Assembly: GCA_024811115.1 (NCBI GenBank)
Contig: JAKOGH010000002.1
Location: 620,001 to 684,000, forward strand
Origin: Terana coerulea
Lineage: Eukaryota; Basidiomycota; Agaricomycetes; Polyporales; Phanerochaetaceae
Reading direction: 5' to 3'
Length of the DNA: 64,000 bases
The notes below the pieces were generated by a model. It did no database searches, was not told the DNA's origin, and was given only the letters and a program-made list of their open reading frames with translations. Within the stretch, counting starts at the first letter, position 1, and every line of letters starts with the position of its first letter. Both the position numbers and the translations under genes were made by a program. This document shows, in pieces, positions 32,230 to 41,507 of this stretch.

Positions 32230-34231
32230 TTAAGCAGTCGGTGTCAACTCATCAACCTCGAGCCATATCCCCGGCTGTGCCTCTGTCCAGCTCCGCGACG
32301 TTTTCCTCCTCCATGCCCATGCCTTCTTCCGCGTCTCCAGATGCCCAACATCCAAGGTATGCAGATATTTGGACATCGTAGCAGTCGGTGTGGTAGGAGC
32401 CTCTGCGGTCAGCTGAAAAAGGGCTATCCTTCTGTAGTATTGTGGCACAAATGACTCTGTGCATGGCGGCGGCCCTTCCAGTCGCTCGGCTAATCCAAGC
32501 CTCTTCTTGACGATCTTCATAAGTTCTGGGGCAGGCCCGGGGGTGCTGTCGGGAGTACCGTTGTCTTCATGCCGGCAACAATGCCAAGCAAGGTGCTTTA
32601 GCGTCGAGCTGTTGAGCGACTTTCCGGAGGGGAAGTTGGCAACGACGAGCCAAGGCTCTGCGTATGGGGGCTCTTCGGGTTCCGCGGGATCGGACCAGAC
32701 CTGCAGCACCGGCGCACTTAACGCTCGCTTGGCCTCCAGTCGGAACGACTGCTCGCCTCGCTGGTTTCGGTGTTGTAGCCTAAGACATGCGTGTGAGCCA
32801 AGCTTACGAAGGGGAAAAACACACGTACTGGTTGCGACGAAGACGAGATCGACATCGCCCTCTCGAAGCCCAGCGCCCGCTACCGACCAAGCGCGTTTGA
32901 CGTCCTCGCGATCATGAAAGTCACCTTCCACGATCTGTACCTTGCTGCTGGCGAGAAACGGGGCGAAGCACACGGTGTTCTGGAAGCGAGCCTTGTCTCT
33001 AACCAAAAACGTGACCGCAGCCCAAGATTCTGAGTGAAGCACGCCGTCATTACATGCCTGAAATTTAACGAGTACGAATGCCGTACCGATTAGATTCAAG
33101 AAGCTGTCACAGGCGTTTTCGAGTCCATGCGATGTACCACAGACAAGAACCTTCATCCGTATATATTCGTCCACAGGGAGCGTGGGCGCATCCGGCTACA
33201 AACGGGGTATGTGTAAGCCCCCTACGACCGTGTCCTCTATTCTATCGTGGCACGTACCGGGTATTCGTCATCAGGCCCATAGTTTTGATATGTGTCCAGC
33301 CTGAGGTATTCGGGTAGCAGCCCCAAGGCAAAGTTGTCGTCGTCGGTGCGCACGATTCGTTCTATGTTGGGCCTGTACCATCCATCAGCGCCAACAATAC
33401 TAGATACGTGCCGGCTCCGCCGACAAAAACCTGCTTGGGTTTGTACAGGTGTAAACGTGTGCTGATTAAGCAGGACGACGGCGAGGAAGGGAGCAGCCGT
33501 GGGAAAGGATGAGCGTCCAGCAAATGCCAGTAGGACGAAAAGTAGCTTCACATTAAAGGTTTCACAGCTACCTTGCAAGCAAAGTGATTCTTAGCGGTTC
33601 CCACTCTTGCTGTCCCGTCGAAATCGATCAGGACTGCGGAGCCATCGTGGTCTAGCGCGATATTTGGGGCCGTCAGGTCATTGTGTACAAAGCCCAGGCC
33701 GTGAAGGTGGCCAAGAGCAGTCTTGACATCAGCAACCACGCGACGCCTGTCGACTCGAACCCCAGCGAGGCCAGCGTCGTAAAGCGAGCGCCGGTAGCGC
33801 TTTATGGCGAAACCGGTGATATAGTCTCCTTCTCTTATGCACCCGTAGTATGAGCATATATTTGGATGCGGGTGCTCGGAGAGCATTTCGTATACTTCAG
33901 TCTCCGGCATGAGTTTAGTGGGTAGACGATCTGGCGGGTTCGAAGGTGAATACCAAGCAACATTGGGAGTTTTCACATAGCAATCGGGAGGAAGAGGGGT
34001 AGGGGCCTTTTTCAACTCGTAGCGCCATTTCGGAAACACGGAGTCAAATGGGATGTCCTCTTGTGCAACCAGAGTTTCTAGGTCGAAGTCCCTGTGCGGA
34101 TGTTTGGCTCGGTAGACTGTGATATTCTCCTTCCAGCCTATTAGTACGTGAAGGAGAGATGGTGGTCTTCCTCGAATTCCGTGGGCAGAGTAGTCGTATT
34201 CGGGATCTGCAAAGAGTAGTTCGCGTGCCAT
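32230..34231 (-). CDS. kinase-like/Rossmann fusion gene, copy A (probably disrupted)
   Basis: Start at 34231 (MARELLFADPEYDYS). N-terminal region PSLLHVLIGWKENITVYRAK, then a kinase-like domain: SEHPHPNICSYYGCIREGDY, catalytic loop FVHNDLTAPNIALDHDG (HND instead of HRD), metal site VLIDFDGTARVG (DFD). The frame is then interrupted by a 192-nt repeat (33396-33587) and resumes as DGWYRPNIERIVRTDDDNF. A donor GTACGT at the end of the kinase part (about 33254) and an acceptor at 33191 join it in frame to PDAPTLPVDEYIRM and a Rossmann domain: MKVLVCGTSHGLENACD, VTFLVRDKARFQ, VQIVEGDFHDREDVKRAW, DVDLVFVATST. The C-terminal part reads AEPWLVVANFPSGKSLNSST and LHTLDVGHLETRKKAW, ending at 32230. Near 32746-32760 one base is missing relative to copy B. 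The ATG at 33156 could alternatively start a separate Rossmann gene only 80 nt after the kinase stop. Confidence 0.6.
33396..33587 (-). repeat. dispersed ~192-nt repeat, copy 2, inside the kinase domain
   Basis: Inverted match of 21347-21539. It separates the DFD-containing exon from the following GWYRPN segment; copy B of the gene is continuous here (TARVGTTRMRELGTPGWF). Splicing from CAAG/GTAGCT to ATCTAG/TATT would remove most of it but not restore the reading frame as the sequence stands. Confidence 0.75.
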
Positions 34232-34833
34232 AGCCGTAGATGAACCTGCAACTCGTGAACGATTGACGTTGAGTTCCAAGATGAACAGAGCGGGGTTCTA
34301 ATAGGGATGTGGGTGATGATGTTAGACTTGGGAGGGAAGCAAGGTTGAAGTACGTGCCAACTCGCAGAGCAGCCGCATTTGTTCTCGTTGACGACCTGGC
34401 CTTTGTGCACTGACCATGTGCAAAATGCCTTGTTGTGATCGTGGACATTGGTCAAGGTAAAGTGGGCGCTTGCCACTGAGTGGCTCACTTGCCAAGCAGG
34501 GCCGGTGGCATGCCGCAAGCGCCCTTTGACTCCAGTCTCAAAGGCGGATATTCGCACTTGTCACATTCACTTGTGACTTGACGTCCCATGCGTCGGCGAT
34601 GCTGCCAGCATCGATGTACAAGAAAAGAATTTTATTGGTTTACGCATGCAATTGATATTCAATTCAGTACAGATAATGTTTACTCGCAGTGAGTCATATA
34701 CCACGGGCAAAAGCGTGACTGCCGACGAGGCAAGGCTTCAAGGGGTGGCGTACGTCTCAAAGGGCACCTGTCACAGAGCACATGGTCAGTGTAATCTGAC
34801 CATCTAGTGAGGGGTATGCCTACCGTAGTCACG
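34232..34833. other. intergenic region, promoter of fusion gene copy A
   Basis: Upstream of the minus-strand copy A gene and downstream of small gene A. It has partial similarity to 37960-38280 of unit B (for example a shared GGGCGCTTG block). Open frames here (34044-34557) are shadows or chance. Confidence 0.4.
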
Positions 34834-35283
34834 TCATTTGTCTTCAGTCTCCCCAGAAGAACTCGCGTCAGAGGACTTCAGATCAGGTTGAGAATTCTTG
34901 GCTGACTCACTCGTCTTCGGGGTTGCCTTTGCTGTCGTGTTAGGAGAAGCCGCGGTCGGCGCCTCTCCAGCCGTTCTCTTAGTCTGAAGTGGCCCGGCCT
35001 CAGACTGGAATTGGGAAAGGCCACCGGACTCGGAGTCTTTGCCGCAGCCTCCCCCGGTTCTTCGAGTTGGAGGTAGACCATTTGCATCTCTCGTACCCGC
35101 AGTCGGAAACGCAGAAAAACATGTCTTCGCTGTCCAACCGGCGTTTGCTGAACTTGCAGAACAACACAGGGACTTGCGAGATGGCCATGACGCATCGACA
35201 GCCGTCAGACAGAGAGCTGGAATCGTAAATCTAAGAATGACTTCAGCCCAAGATCATAGCGGTCCATAGATGCTACTCACCAT
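34834..35283 (-). CDS. small Cys/Lys-rich protein, unit A (frame broken)
   Basis: Unrecognised. The first exon is just the ATG (35283-35281), followed by GTGAGT; exon 2 starts at 35230 with IYDSSSLSDGCRCVM. The conserved core is ISQVPVLFCKF, FFCVSDCGYERCKW, giving a C-x(n)-C-x3-C-x4-C-x-W pattern that could bind zinc. After SNSKN the frame shifts by one base (a CCCCC run at 35049-35056) compared with unit B. In the as-read frame it stops after about 20 more codons; in the shifted frame it continues with a Lys/Thr/Ser-rich tail to 34834. The range covers the shifted version. No homologous domain is known to me. Confidence 0.5.
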
Positions 35284-36150
35284 ACTGGCGAAAACGTGGT
35301 TGGTTTTGTGGTAGTGAGAGTGAGAGGGCTGAGGCTGAGCGCTGAGAATTGCAGAAAGATGGCGGTAGGGTCGACCTAGACACGAATATATACTCTCCAG
35401 CAAGCAGGTACCACGTGGTCCTCCCCTGAGCATTTGTGTGCAACGGCCCTCGCATTTGCTTGGGCCAACATCATGCGGCGTGGTCAGCGGTCAGTGGTCT
35501 TGGACAAAAGACAAACCACTGTGAGGCCCGCCGCTCCCATGCCAGAGGGCTGCGCTTTAACCCATGGTTACGCAGGCGAAAACGCTTGTCAGTGTTGACG
35601 AAAGGCAAGGTACGGTCGGGTAATGGAGGGTGGTGGCTGGTGGTCACTGGTGGCGGCACGAAGCAAGATAGAAAAGACGCCCACGACATGGGAAGATCTA
35701 GATCTGGGGGCTTCGGAGGATTCAGTCCAGGGTGCCGGTGAAGCCTCATTCGCGCACAGTAAATAAATCCAAGTGCTGCTGACGTTACTCACACTGACAG
35801 CGTTTGAGACTCCATAGCATTGCAAGAAATAATGATACTGCTGCTATAACCTGTCCTCATCGACGACAGTAGGTTCAGTTTACGCTTGACTTCGGGAGTC
35901 TTCCAGTGACTCTGAGATGCTGACTTCAGCCCGGGTCGACGATCTCTAAGTGAAATCTGGCCCCATCTAAAGCAAAAAGTCGCTGAAAGTACTGCATAAT
36001 ATGTCCGTATCCCCGCCATTGCTTAGGTATCAGCCCCACGACTCGGAGAAATGATATAAAAATATAACCCTATGTCTCTTCCACGAAAAGGGCAAACGAA
36101 ACGAAGCATGACTCCAGCAACGATGCTTGTGAAAATAACGTAGATCGAAG
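35284..36150. other. intergenic region between units A and B
   Basis: Left part: promoter of small gene A. Right part (35750-36150): 3' flank of fusion gene copy B with AT-rich sequence (TATAAAAATATAACC near 36055). No gene is supportable. Confidence 0.45.
35386..35393 (-). promoter_or_regulatory. TATA box of small Cys/Lys-rich gene A
   Basis: TATATATT/AGTATATATTCG on the minus strand about 105 nt before the ATG, followed by a leader with CCGCCATCTT and CTCTCACTCTCAC, both repeated in unit B. Confidence 0.6.
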
Positions 36151-37952
36151 TCACCTGCGTACCGCCATAAACTCGTCCAATTCGAGCCACATCCCCGACT
36201 GCGCCTCTGTACAATTTCTCGACGTCTTCCTGCTCCCCGTCCATGCCTTCTTCCATGTCTCCACATGACCGATATCCAAGGTGTACAGAAATTCAGAGAC
36301 CGTAGTAGGTGGAGCATCAGAAGCCTCCGCCGTGAGCTGCAAAAGTACTATCCTTCTATAGCATTTGAGTCCAGGTGCCTCCGCGCACGGCGGTGCGCCT
36401 TCCAGCGGTCGCTCGGTCGGGTGAAATCTCTCCCGGACGACCTTCACGAGTCCTGAGGGACGAACTTCGTAGGGAGAACTATCTTTCTTGTGCCGGCAAT
36501 GATGCCAAGTGAGGTGCTTCAGCGTTGAAATGTTGACAGATTTTCCAGAGGGAAAGTTGGCCACGACGAGCCAAGGTTCCACGTGCCGGGTCTCTGGGTC
36601 GGACCAGACGTGCATCATGGGCGCACGTATCGCTCGCTTGGACTCCAGTCGGAATGATCTCGCGCCGTCTACAGTTTCAGTGTCGTAGTCTACGCTACAT
36701 GCGTGAGGGAGACCGCCGGAGACATAAGGCACAGGGAGCTACGTACTGGTTGCGATAAACACAAGGTCGACTTCGCCCTCTCGAAGTCCGGCGCCCGCTA
36801 CCGACCATGCGCGTTCGACGTCCTTGTGGTCATGGAAGTCCCCCTCTACGACTTGTACCTTGCTACTCGCGAGAAACGGAGCAAAACATGCGGTGTTCTG
36901 GAAGCGACCTTTGTCTCTGACCAAGAATGTGACTGTAGCCCAAGATTCTAAGAGAAGTGTGGTCAGTTACACGTCTTCGGGTTCAAGATCGTGGATATCG
37001 CACCAAATAAATTCAAGAGCGTGTCACAAGCGTTCTCGAGCCCATGAGCGGTGCCGCAAATCAACACTTTCATTCGTATATAGTCTTCCACGGAGGATGT
37101 GGGCGCATCTGGCTATAGATGAAAGGCCAGCACATGTCAATGAGCAGCGGTGGGAGAGCTTTTATAGCGTACGTACCGAGTAGTCGTCACCTAGGGTAAA
37201 ACCCCGGTACGTGTCCAAATATTCCGGCAGTAGTCCCAAGGCAAAATTGTCGTCATCGGCACGCACAATCCCTTCTGCGTTGGGCCTGAACCATCCTGGA
37301 GTGCCAAGTTCGCGCATCCTAGTGGTTCCTACCCTTGCGGTGACGTCGAAATCGATAAGAATTGCCGAGTCGTTGTGGTCGAGCATGATGTTTGGCGCTG
37401 TCAAGTCGTTATGTGCAAATCCCAGACCGTGCAGGTGCTCAAGAGCAGCCTTCATATCCGCCACTACGCGACGCCGATCGACTCGAACCTCAGCTTTGAC
37501 CGCGTCGGATAGCGAGTGTCGGTACCGCGTCATGGCGATGCCGGCAACGTAGTCTCCTTTCCTTACGCATCCGCGGTATGAGCATAAGTTGGGATGCGGA
37601 TGCTTTGAGAGTTCTTCGATCGTTACAATTTCCTCCATGAGATGAGCGGGTAGGTAGTCCGGGTCTGAAGGCGAATAGTTGATAATGTTGGCGATTTTCA
37701 CATAACAATCGGAAGGAAGGGGGTGGGAGCCTCCTTCAGCCCGTCACACCAATTTGGATAGAGATGCTCATGCGGAATCGGTTCCGGGGCTACTAATGTT
37801 TGCAAGTCGACATCCTCGTGAGGATGCTCGACTAGGTAGAACTGGTCATCTTCCTTCCAACCTATCAGCGCGTGGAGGAAAGTTGGTCTTCTTCGTTTTC
37901 TGTGGGGCGAGTCGCCAAAGATACGGGCTGAAAAGAGTAACTCGCGTGCCAT
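36151..37952 (-). CDS. kinase-like/Rossmann fusion gene, copy B
   Basis: Tandem copy of the unit A gene. Start at 37952 (MARELLFSARIFG); FLHALIGWKEDDQFYLVEHP follows. Kinase-like part: KHPHPNLCSYRGCVRKGDYV, AHNDLTAPNIMLDHNDS (HND loop), ILIDFDVTARVG (DFD), then without interruption MRELGTPGWFRPNAEGIVRA, DDDNFALGLLPEYL. The intron GTACGTACG..ATAG (37181-37115) joins it in frame to PDAPTSSVEDYIRM and the Rossmann domain (MKVLICGTAHGLENACD, VTFLVRDKGRFQN, VQVVEGDFHDHKDVERAW, VDLVFIATST), then EPWLVVANFPSGKSVNISTL and LYTLDIGHVETWKKAWTG, stop at 36151. At 37711-37725 (a C-run before DCYVK) one base is missing relative to copy A, shifting the N-terminal segment out of frame. HND/DFD departures suggest a weak or inactive kinase. 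Family function is unknown. Confidence 0.65.
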
Positions 37953-38501
37953 AGCTATGAACAGAGCTAATTGCGAGTGTTGGAGGTTGTGAGTGGCAGG
38001 AGGAACCGAGCGAAGTAGTAGAGCGAGTCTAATAGGGGCGAAGATACTGTTAGTAAGCCTGTCGAGGATAACAAATGTTGAAATACGCCCCTGCTCGCAG
38101 AGCAGTTCTGTTTGTGCACGTTGACGGCGGAGTCTGTGTGCATTGGCCATGATGCTTTGTTGTTGTACTGTAGTGATCGTGGCCAGACCGAGATGAAAAG
38201 GGCGCTTGCTGCCAAATGGCCATCCTGCATTACGTAACGTTGCTAGCAAGCAGTGCTCGCTTGACGTTCGCATATAAGTAGTGTGCCACCCTCACTCAAT
38301 GGACTGTACGCCGACACAAGAGACCAGTATCAGGATCGACTGTCATCCTATACTCCCTCGGCCTATTACGTAGTCAGCTACGGAGACTAACGCCGACAAT
38401 ATTATTTACTGCCAATATAGATGTATAAGAGACGGATACTAGTAGTGTACGTGCGTCTAATCAACAGTCAACAGTCAACAATATCCAGACAGTGCTTGCT
38501 T
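37953..38501. other. intergenic region upstream of fusion gene copy B
   Basis: Promoter region of copy B and 3' flank of small gene B. A short tandem tract of TCAACAG units lies near 38460-38480. No gene is supportable. Confidence 0.4.
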
Positions 38502-39108
38502 TCAGTCGCGTTGAGCCGAACTCATACTACGCGACATGGCTAGTATATCGATGTCCAAAGCAATGATCGGAGGGGGCTAGCGTAGAGAACGTTAATCAGC
38601 ACAATTCTGAGCAGTCCAGTGAGGGGAGTCCGTACCACAGGTGTGTCACTGGGCTTGGTCTTCTTCGAAGAGGTCGCCGCAGAGGCATCGTTGGACCGAG
38701 TTGCTCCTTGGGCCGTCGGCTTAGCCTGCGGCTGCTTGGTCGACGCCGTCGCTTCCGAGGAGGTCTTTGGCTTCTTGCTGACAGGTGCCGCCGTCGAGGT
38801 CGTCTTTGCTTTCCTCTTGGTCTGAACAGGCTCGGCCTCAGGCTCGAATCGGGAACCACCGCCAGACTCGGAGTCGTCGTAGTCTTCCCCCGGGAATTTA
38901 GTCCATTTGCAGCCTTTCTTCCCGCAGTCGCCGATACAGACACTCGTCCACACTCCCCTCACACGGTAAGACTTGAACTTGCAGAACAGCACAGGAACTT
39001 GAGAGACACCCATGTCGCACGGGCAACTGTCGGTCAGGGAGGTGGAATCATAAATCTAAGGATGACTTCAGTTCAAGCTCAAAGCTATCCGAAGATGCTA
39101 CTTACCAT
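38502..39108 (-). CDS. small Cys/Lys-rich protein, unit B
   Basis: Intact partner of the unit A gene. Exon 1 is the ATG alone (39108-39106) before GTAAGT; exon 2 (39055-38636) reads IYDSTSLTDSCPCDMGVSQV, VLFCKF, then WTSVCIGDCGKKGCKWTKF. That Cys pattern may be a metal-binding knuckle. The rest is acidic then strongly basic and disordered (EPEAEPVQTKRKAKTTSTAA, SKKPKTSSEATAST), rich in SKK/PKT motifs like nuclear linker proteins. A last exon (38576-38502) is suggested by GTACGG..CTAG in phase, giving VPPPIIALDIDIL and a stop. A nuclear location is an inference from the Lys clusters. The ATG-only first exon is conserved in both units, which supports the model. Confidence 0.6.
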
Positions 39109-40065
39109 GTTGGCAGCGAACGTGTGGTTGTTTTTGTGGGAGTGAGAGCGAGAGTGCTAAGATCTGAGAGCTGAGAGCCGCGAGAAGATGGCGGTAGAGT
39201 CGGTTTTGAGGAAGTATATATACTGCTCTCGAGCCAGCGCGTAGCCTGTGGTCCTACCTCGAGCATCTGCGCGCGATAGCCCTCACCTTTGTTTGGGCCA
39301 CGCATCAAGCGGGGTGGTCAGTGGTTGTCGACGAAAGACAAACCAGTATGTGGCCTCTAGAATCGCACAACAGGTGGTGCTTTAGCTCAGCGCTTCTCAG
39401 TTTGACCGTGGATGCGTACCTGAAACACTTGGGGGCGTCGCCCAAAACGCCAGATAAGGTCGCGTGCTGCAGGCCTCCCAGCAGCCACGAAGTGGTCTGA
39501 CATAGCATACCGACAGGACATTTGTTAAGGGGCTAGAAACTCGTTCCGGAAGTGAGGGACCACGCATGCCGGGACAAAGCGTTGTGCCAGATACTCCATC
39601 AAGGCCAACGCTTTGTTCCTGATGGAGCCGCCCTCGACGACGTGGATGGTCCTATGCGGTGTGACGACGCGTTGATTGGAGAAAGCATTGTCTTTAGCCG
39701 CAGAAGTCATCTGGATCCAAGGTATCAACGCTGAATATCGATGGTTCAACGACTGGCCTGTGAGTTGTCTGGGTAGTCTTGCTGCATGCCACTCAAGTCC
39801 GCGGTAGGCGCCGTCTCTGATGGGAACCGCCAGGTTCTTCGTCGCTCTGAGATGCAGGAACAGAGCGAGGCGACTGGTTGTGCACAATGATTTACGGACG
39901 CGGCACGGCGGTGGCACGAAGCAAGTTACGACAGAACCAGTGTCATTCACAAAATCATCTGAGTGGGGATGTCACAAAATGTCTATAAGTCAAAATCTAC
40001 GCAGATGTTGTCAGGTTCTACGTAAACAATTTAGTTTTGAAAAGGACAGTACCGTAACGAGAACT
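39109..40065. other. intergenic region with motif-free minus-strand frame
   Basis: Left 250 nt: promoter of small gene B. A 141-codon minus-strand frame (39525-39950) has no recognisable domain and no partner exon, so I do not call it a gene. Confidence 0.35.
39214..39223 (-). promoter_or_regulatory. TATA box of small Cys/Lys-rich gene B
   Basis: GTATATATAC about 107 nt before the ATG, at nearly the same distance as in unit A and with the same downstream leader. Confidence 0.6.
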
Positions 40066-41126
40066 CTACGATCTCCTTACCCTTCTCCACAGCTTTTGAA
40101 GTAGCGACGCCCGTGGTTGTACGTTCGGTGACTCCTCGACAATCTCACGCTTGAGGAAACGACCAGGATCCTCGCCACGTACCGCGACACCGTTGCTGTC
40201 GGCGACATATTTTCGTACACCCTTGACGAACGCTGCCTCAAGATATCGCATCGCCATACTTTCCCGCTGCCAGACTCCAGTTGTCCAGATCGAAAGAGGC
40301 CCGTCCCTCGCAGACTTCGGCTGAGGGACTGTGACAGTGCTTGCTCCCCCTTCTTTCTCGGATTGGAGACTCGTTATGCTTGTCACGTCGGAGGTGGGCG
40401 ATGAGCGGCGACGTGAGATGCGATTGGCCATGACGACGTCGGTGAAGACACGGTCGCCTACCACTATAAGTTCGTCATCGCGCACAGGAGCTGGTAGTGA
40501 TGAGAAGTATTTTCGGATGGAAGAGATGCAGGAGTACGACGGCTTGAAGACTTTGTGACGGAGGACTGGTGCAACCAGATGATATGTCACGGATTCGGCC
40601 TAGAATGCTAGCGTTGAGAGTACTGGACAAATAAAAATGTGGATGGGCGCGCACTTGGATTTCGCCAGGGTCAAGGCGGGTTCCTGCAGAATTGCTGACT
40701 ATGAGAACGTTCCCTTCACCGAAGGCGTCTCGGCATTCTTGCCATGCTTCCTATACTTTCTCATTCAGTTTGTAGACATGAGCAAACGCGTATGGCGACG
40801 CACCTTCAATTCGGGAACGAGTTGATCCTTATGCGGCACAGTCTTCGACGCGCTCCACCTCAGAGGTTTGTAGATATTGCCAAAAGACCGCAACTCACCA
40901 GACAATTATCCTTGTCAAACACAGCACCTCTATATCCAGCCTTTCTTAGCTCAATAAAATCAAGCTGGCGGATATCTTCCTGTAATTACGCACTCAACCT
41001 CCTGTGCACTTTAAGGCGCGTGAGCTGGGGAACGGACTGACCTCGAACGACCATTGAAGGGATAACCAAGCGCGGTGCAATGATGAGATGCAAAGGAACT
41101 AGCGTTCCGGGTAGATTAAATGGCAT
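40066..41126 (-). CDS. GEP4: mitochondrial phosphatidylglycerophosphatase GEP4
   Basis: GEP4 is a HAD-superfamily phosphatase of the mitochondrial inner membrane/matrix that makes phosphatidylglycerol from PGP in cardiolipin synthesis. Start at 41126: MPFNLPGTLVPLHLIIAPRL, VIPSMVVR, then after an intron DIRQLDFIELRKAGYRGAVF DKDNCL (motif I, DxDx). VPHKDQLVPELK follows, then EAWQECRDAFGEGNVLIVSN SAG (motif II), ESVTYHLVAPVLRHKVFKPS (motif III Lys), ELIVVGDRVFTDVVMANRIS (motif IV). Four introns fit in phase. After the domain a variable tail includes WQRESMAMRYLEAAFVKGVR and ends at 40066. All HAD motifs are intact. Confidence 0.9.
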
Positions 41127-41507
41127 CGTTTGGTAGCCGGCAGGGTTGGAAGAGGGAAGGCGTTTGGCCCTTGGAGTGCGCGAGGAGGAAGTCGTGGTGG
41201 CACGGATCACTCCGAACCTCTCCCGAGCCGACCAGGTTGGCGGCTAGAAAACGTTGAGGTCTGCTGTCGGCCTATCACGCGTACATGTACAGCAGCATGT
41301 CCTACAGCCCAAGTACAACCCTACTACTTCTGTTGTGTCCAGTTTGAGAAACCCATTATAAAAATTCATGCACAGAAATATCGAGACTTGACACTCAGGT
41401 ACTACAATATCAAGAAAGATAGTACAAAACGATAACTCAAATGAACGATATGCGACTTCACGGAAGTCCTTCGTAACACCACGCCACATCTCATACAAAT
41501 ACTTTAC
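41127..41507. other. intergenic region upstream of GEP4
   Basis: Promoter of the minus-strand GEP4 gene and 3' flank of the AT-hook gene. AT-rich between 41350 and 41500. No other feature. Confidence 0.4.

Larger units (their letters stand above)
32230..39360. repeat. tandem segmental duplication of a two-gene cassette (units A and B)
   Basis: Unit A (about 32230-35530) and unit B (about 36151-39360) share gene order, orientation, exon positions and promoter blocks (TGGTTTGTCTTT near 35510 and 39345; TATA plus a CCGCCATCTT leader). Each holds one kinase/Rossmann gene and one small Cys/Lys-rich gene, both on the minus strand. Coding parts remain alignable throughout; spacers have diverged more. 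Confidence 0.8.

Noticed and set aside
33157..33240. Separate Rossmann-domain gene starting at 33156 with its own promoter
   Set aside because: Only about 80 nt would separate it from the kinase stop, and both copies keep in-frame splice sites across the gap, so the fusion model is preferred; the alternative is noted in the entry.
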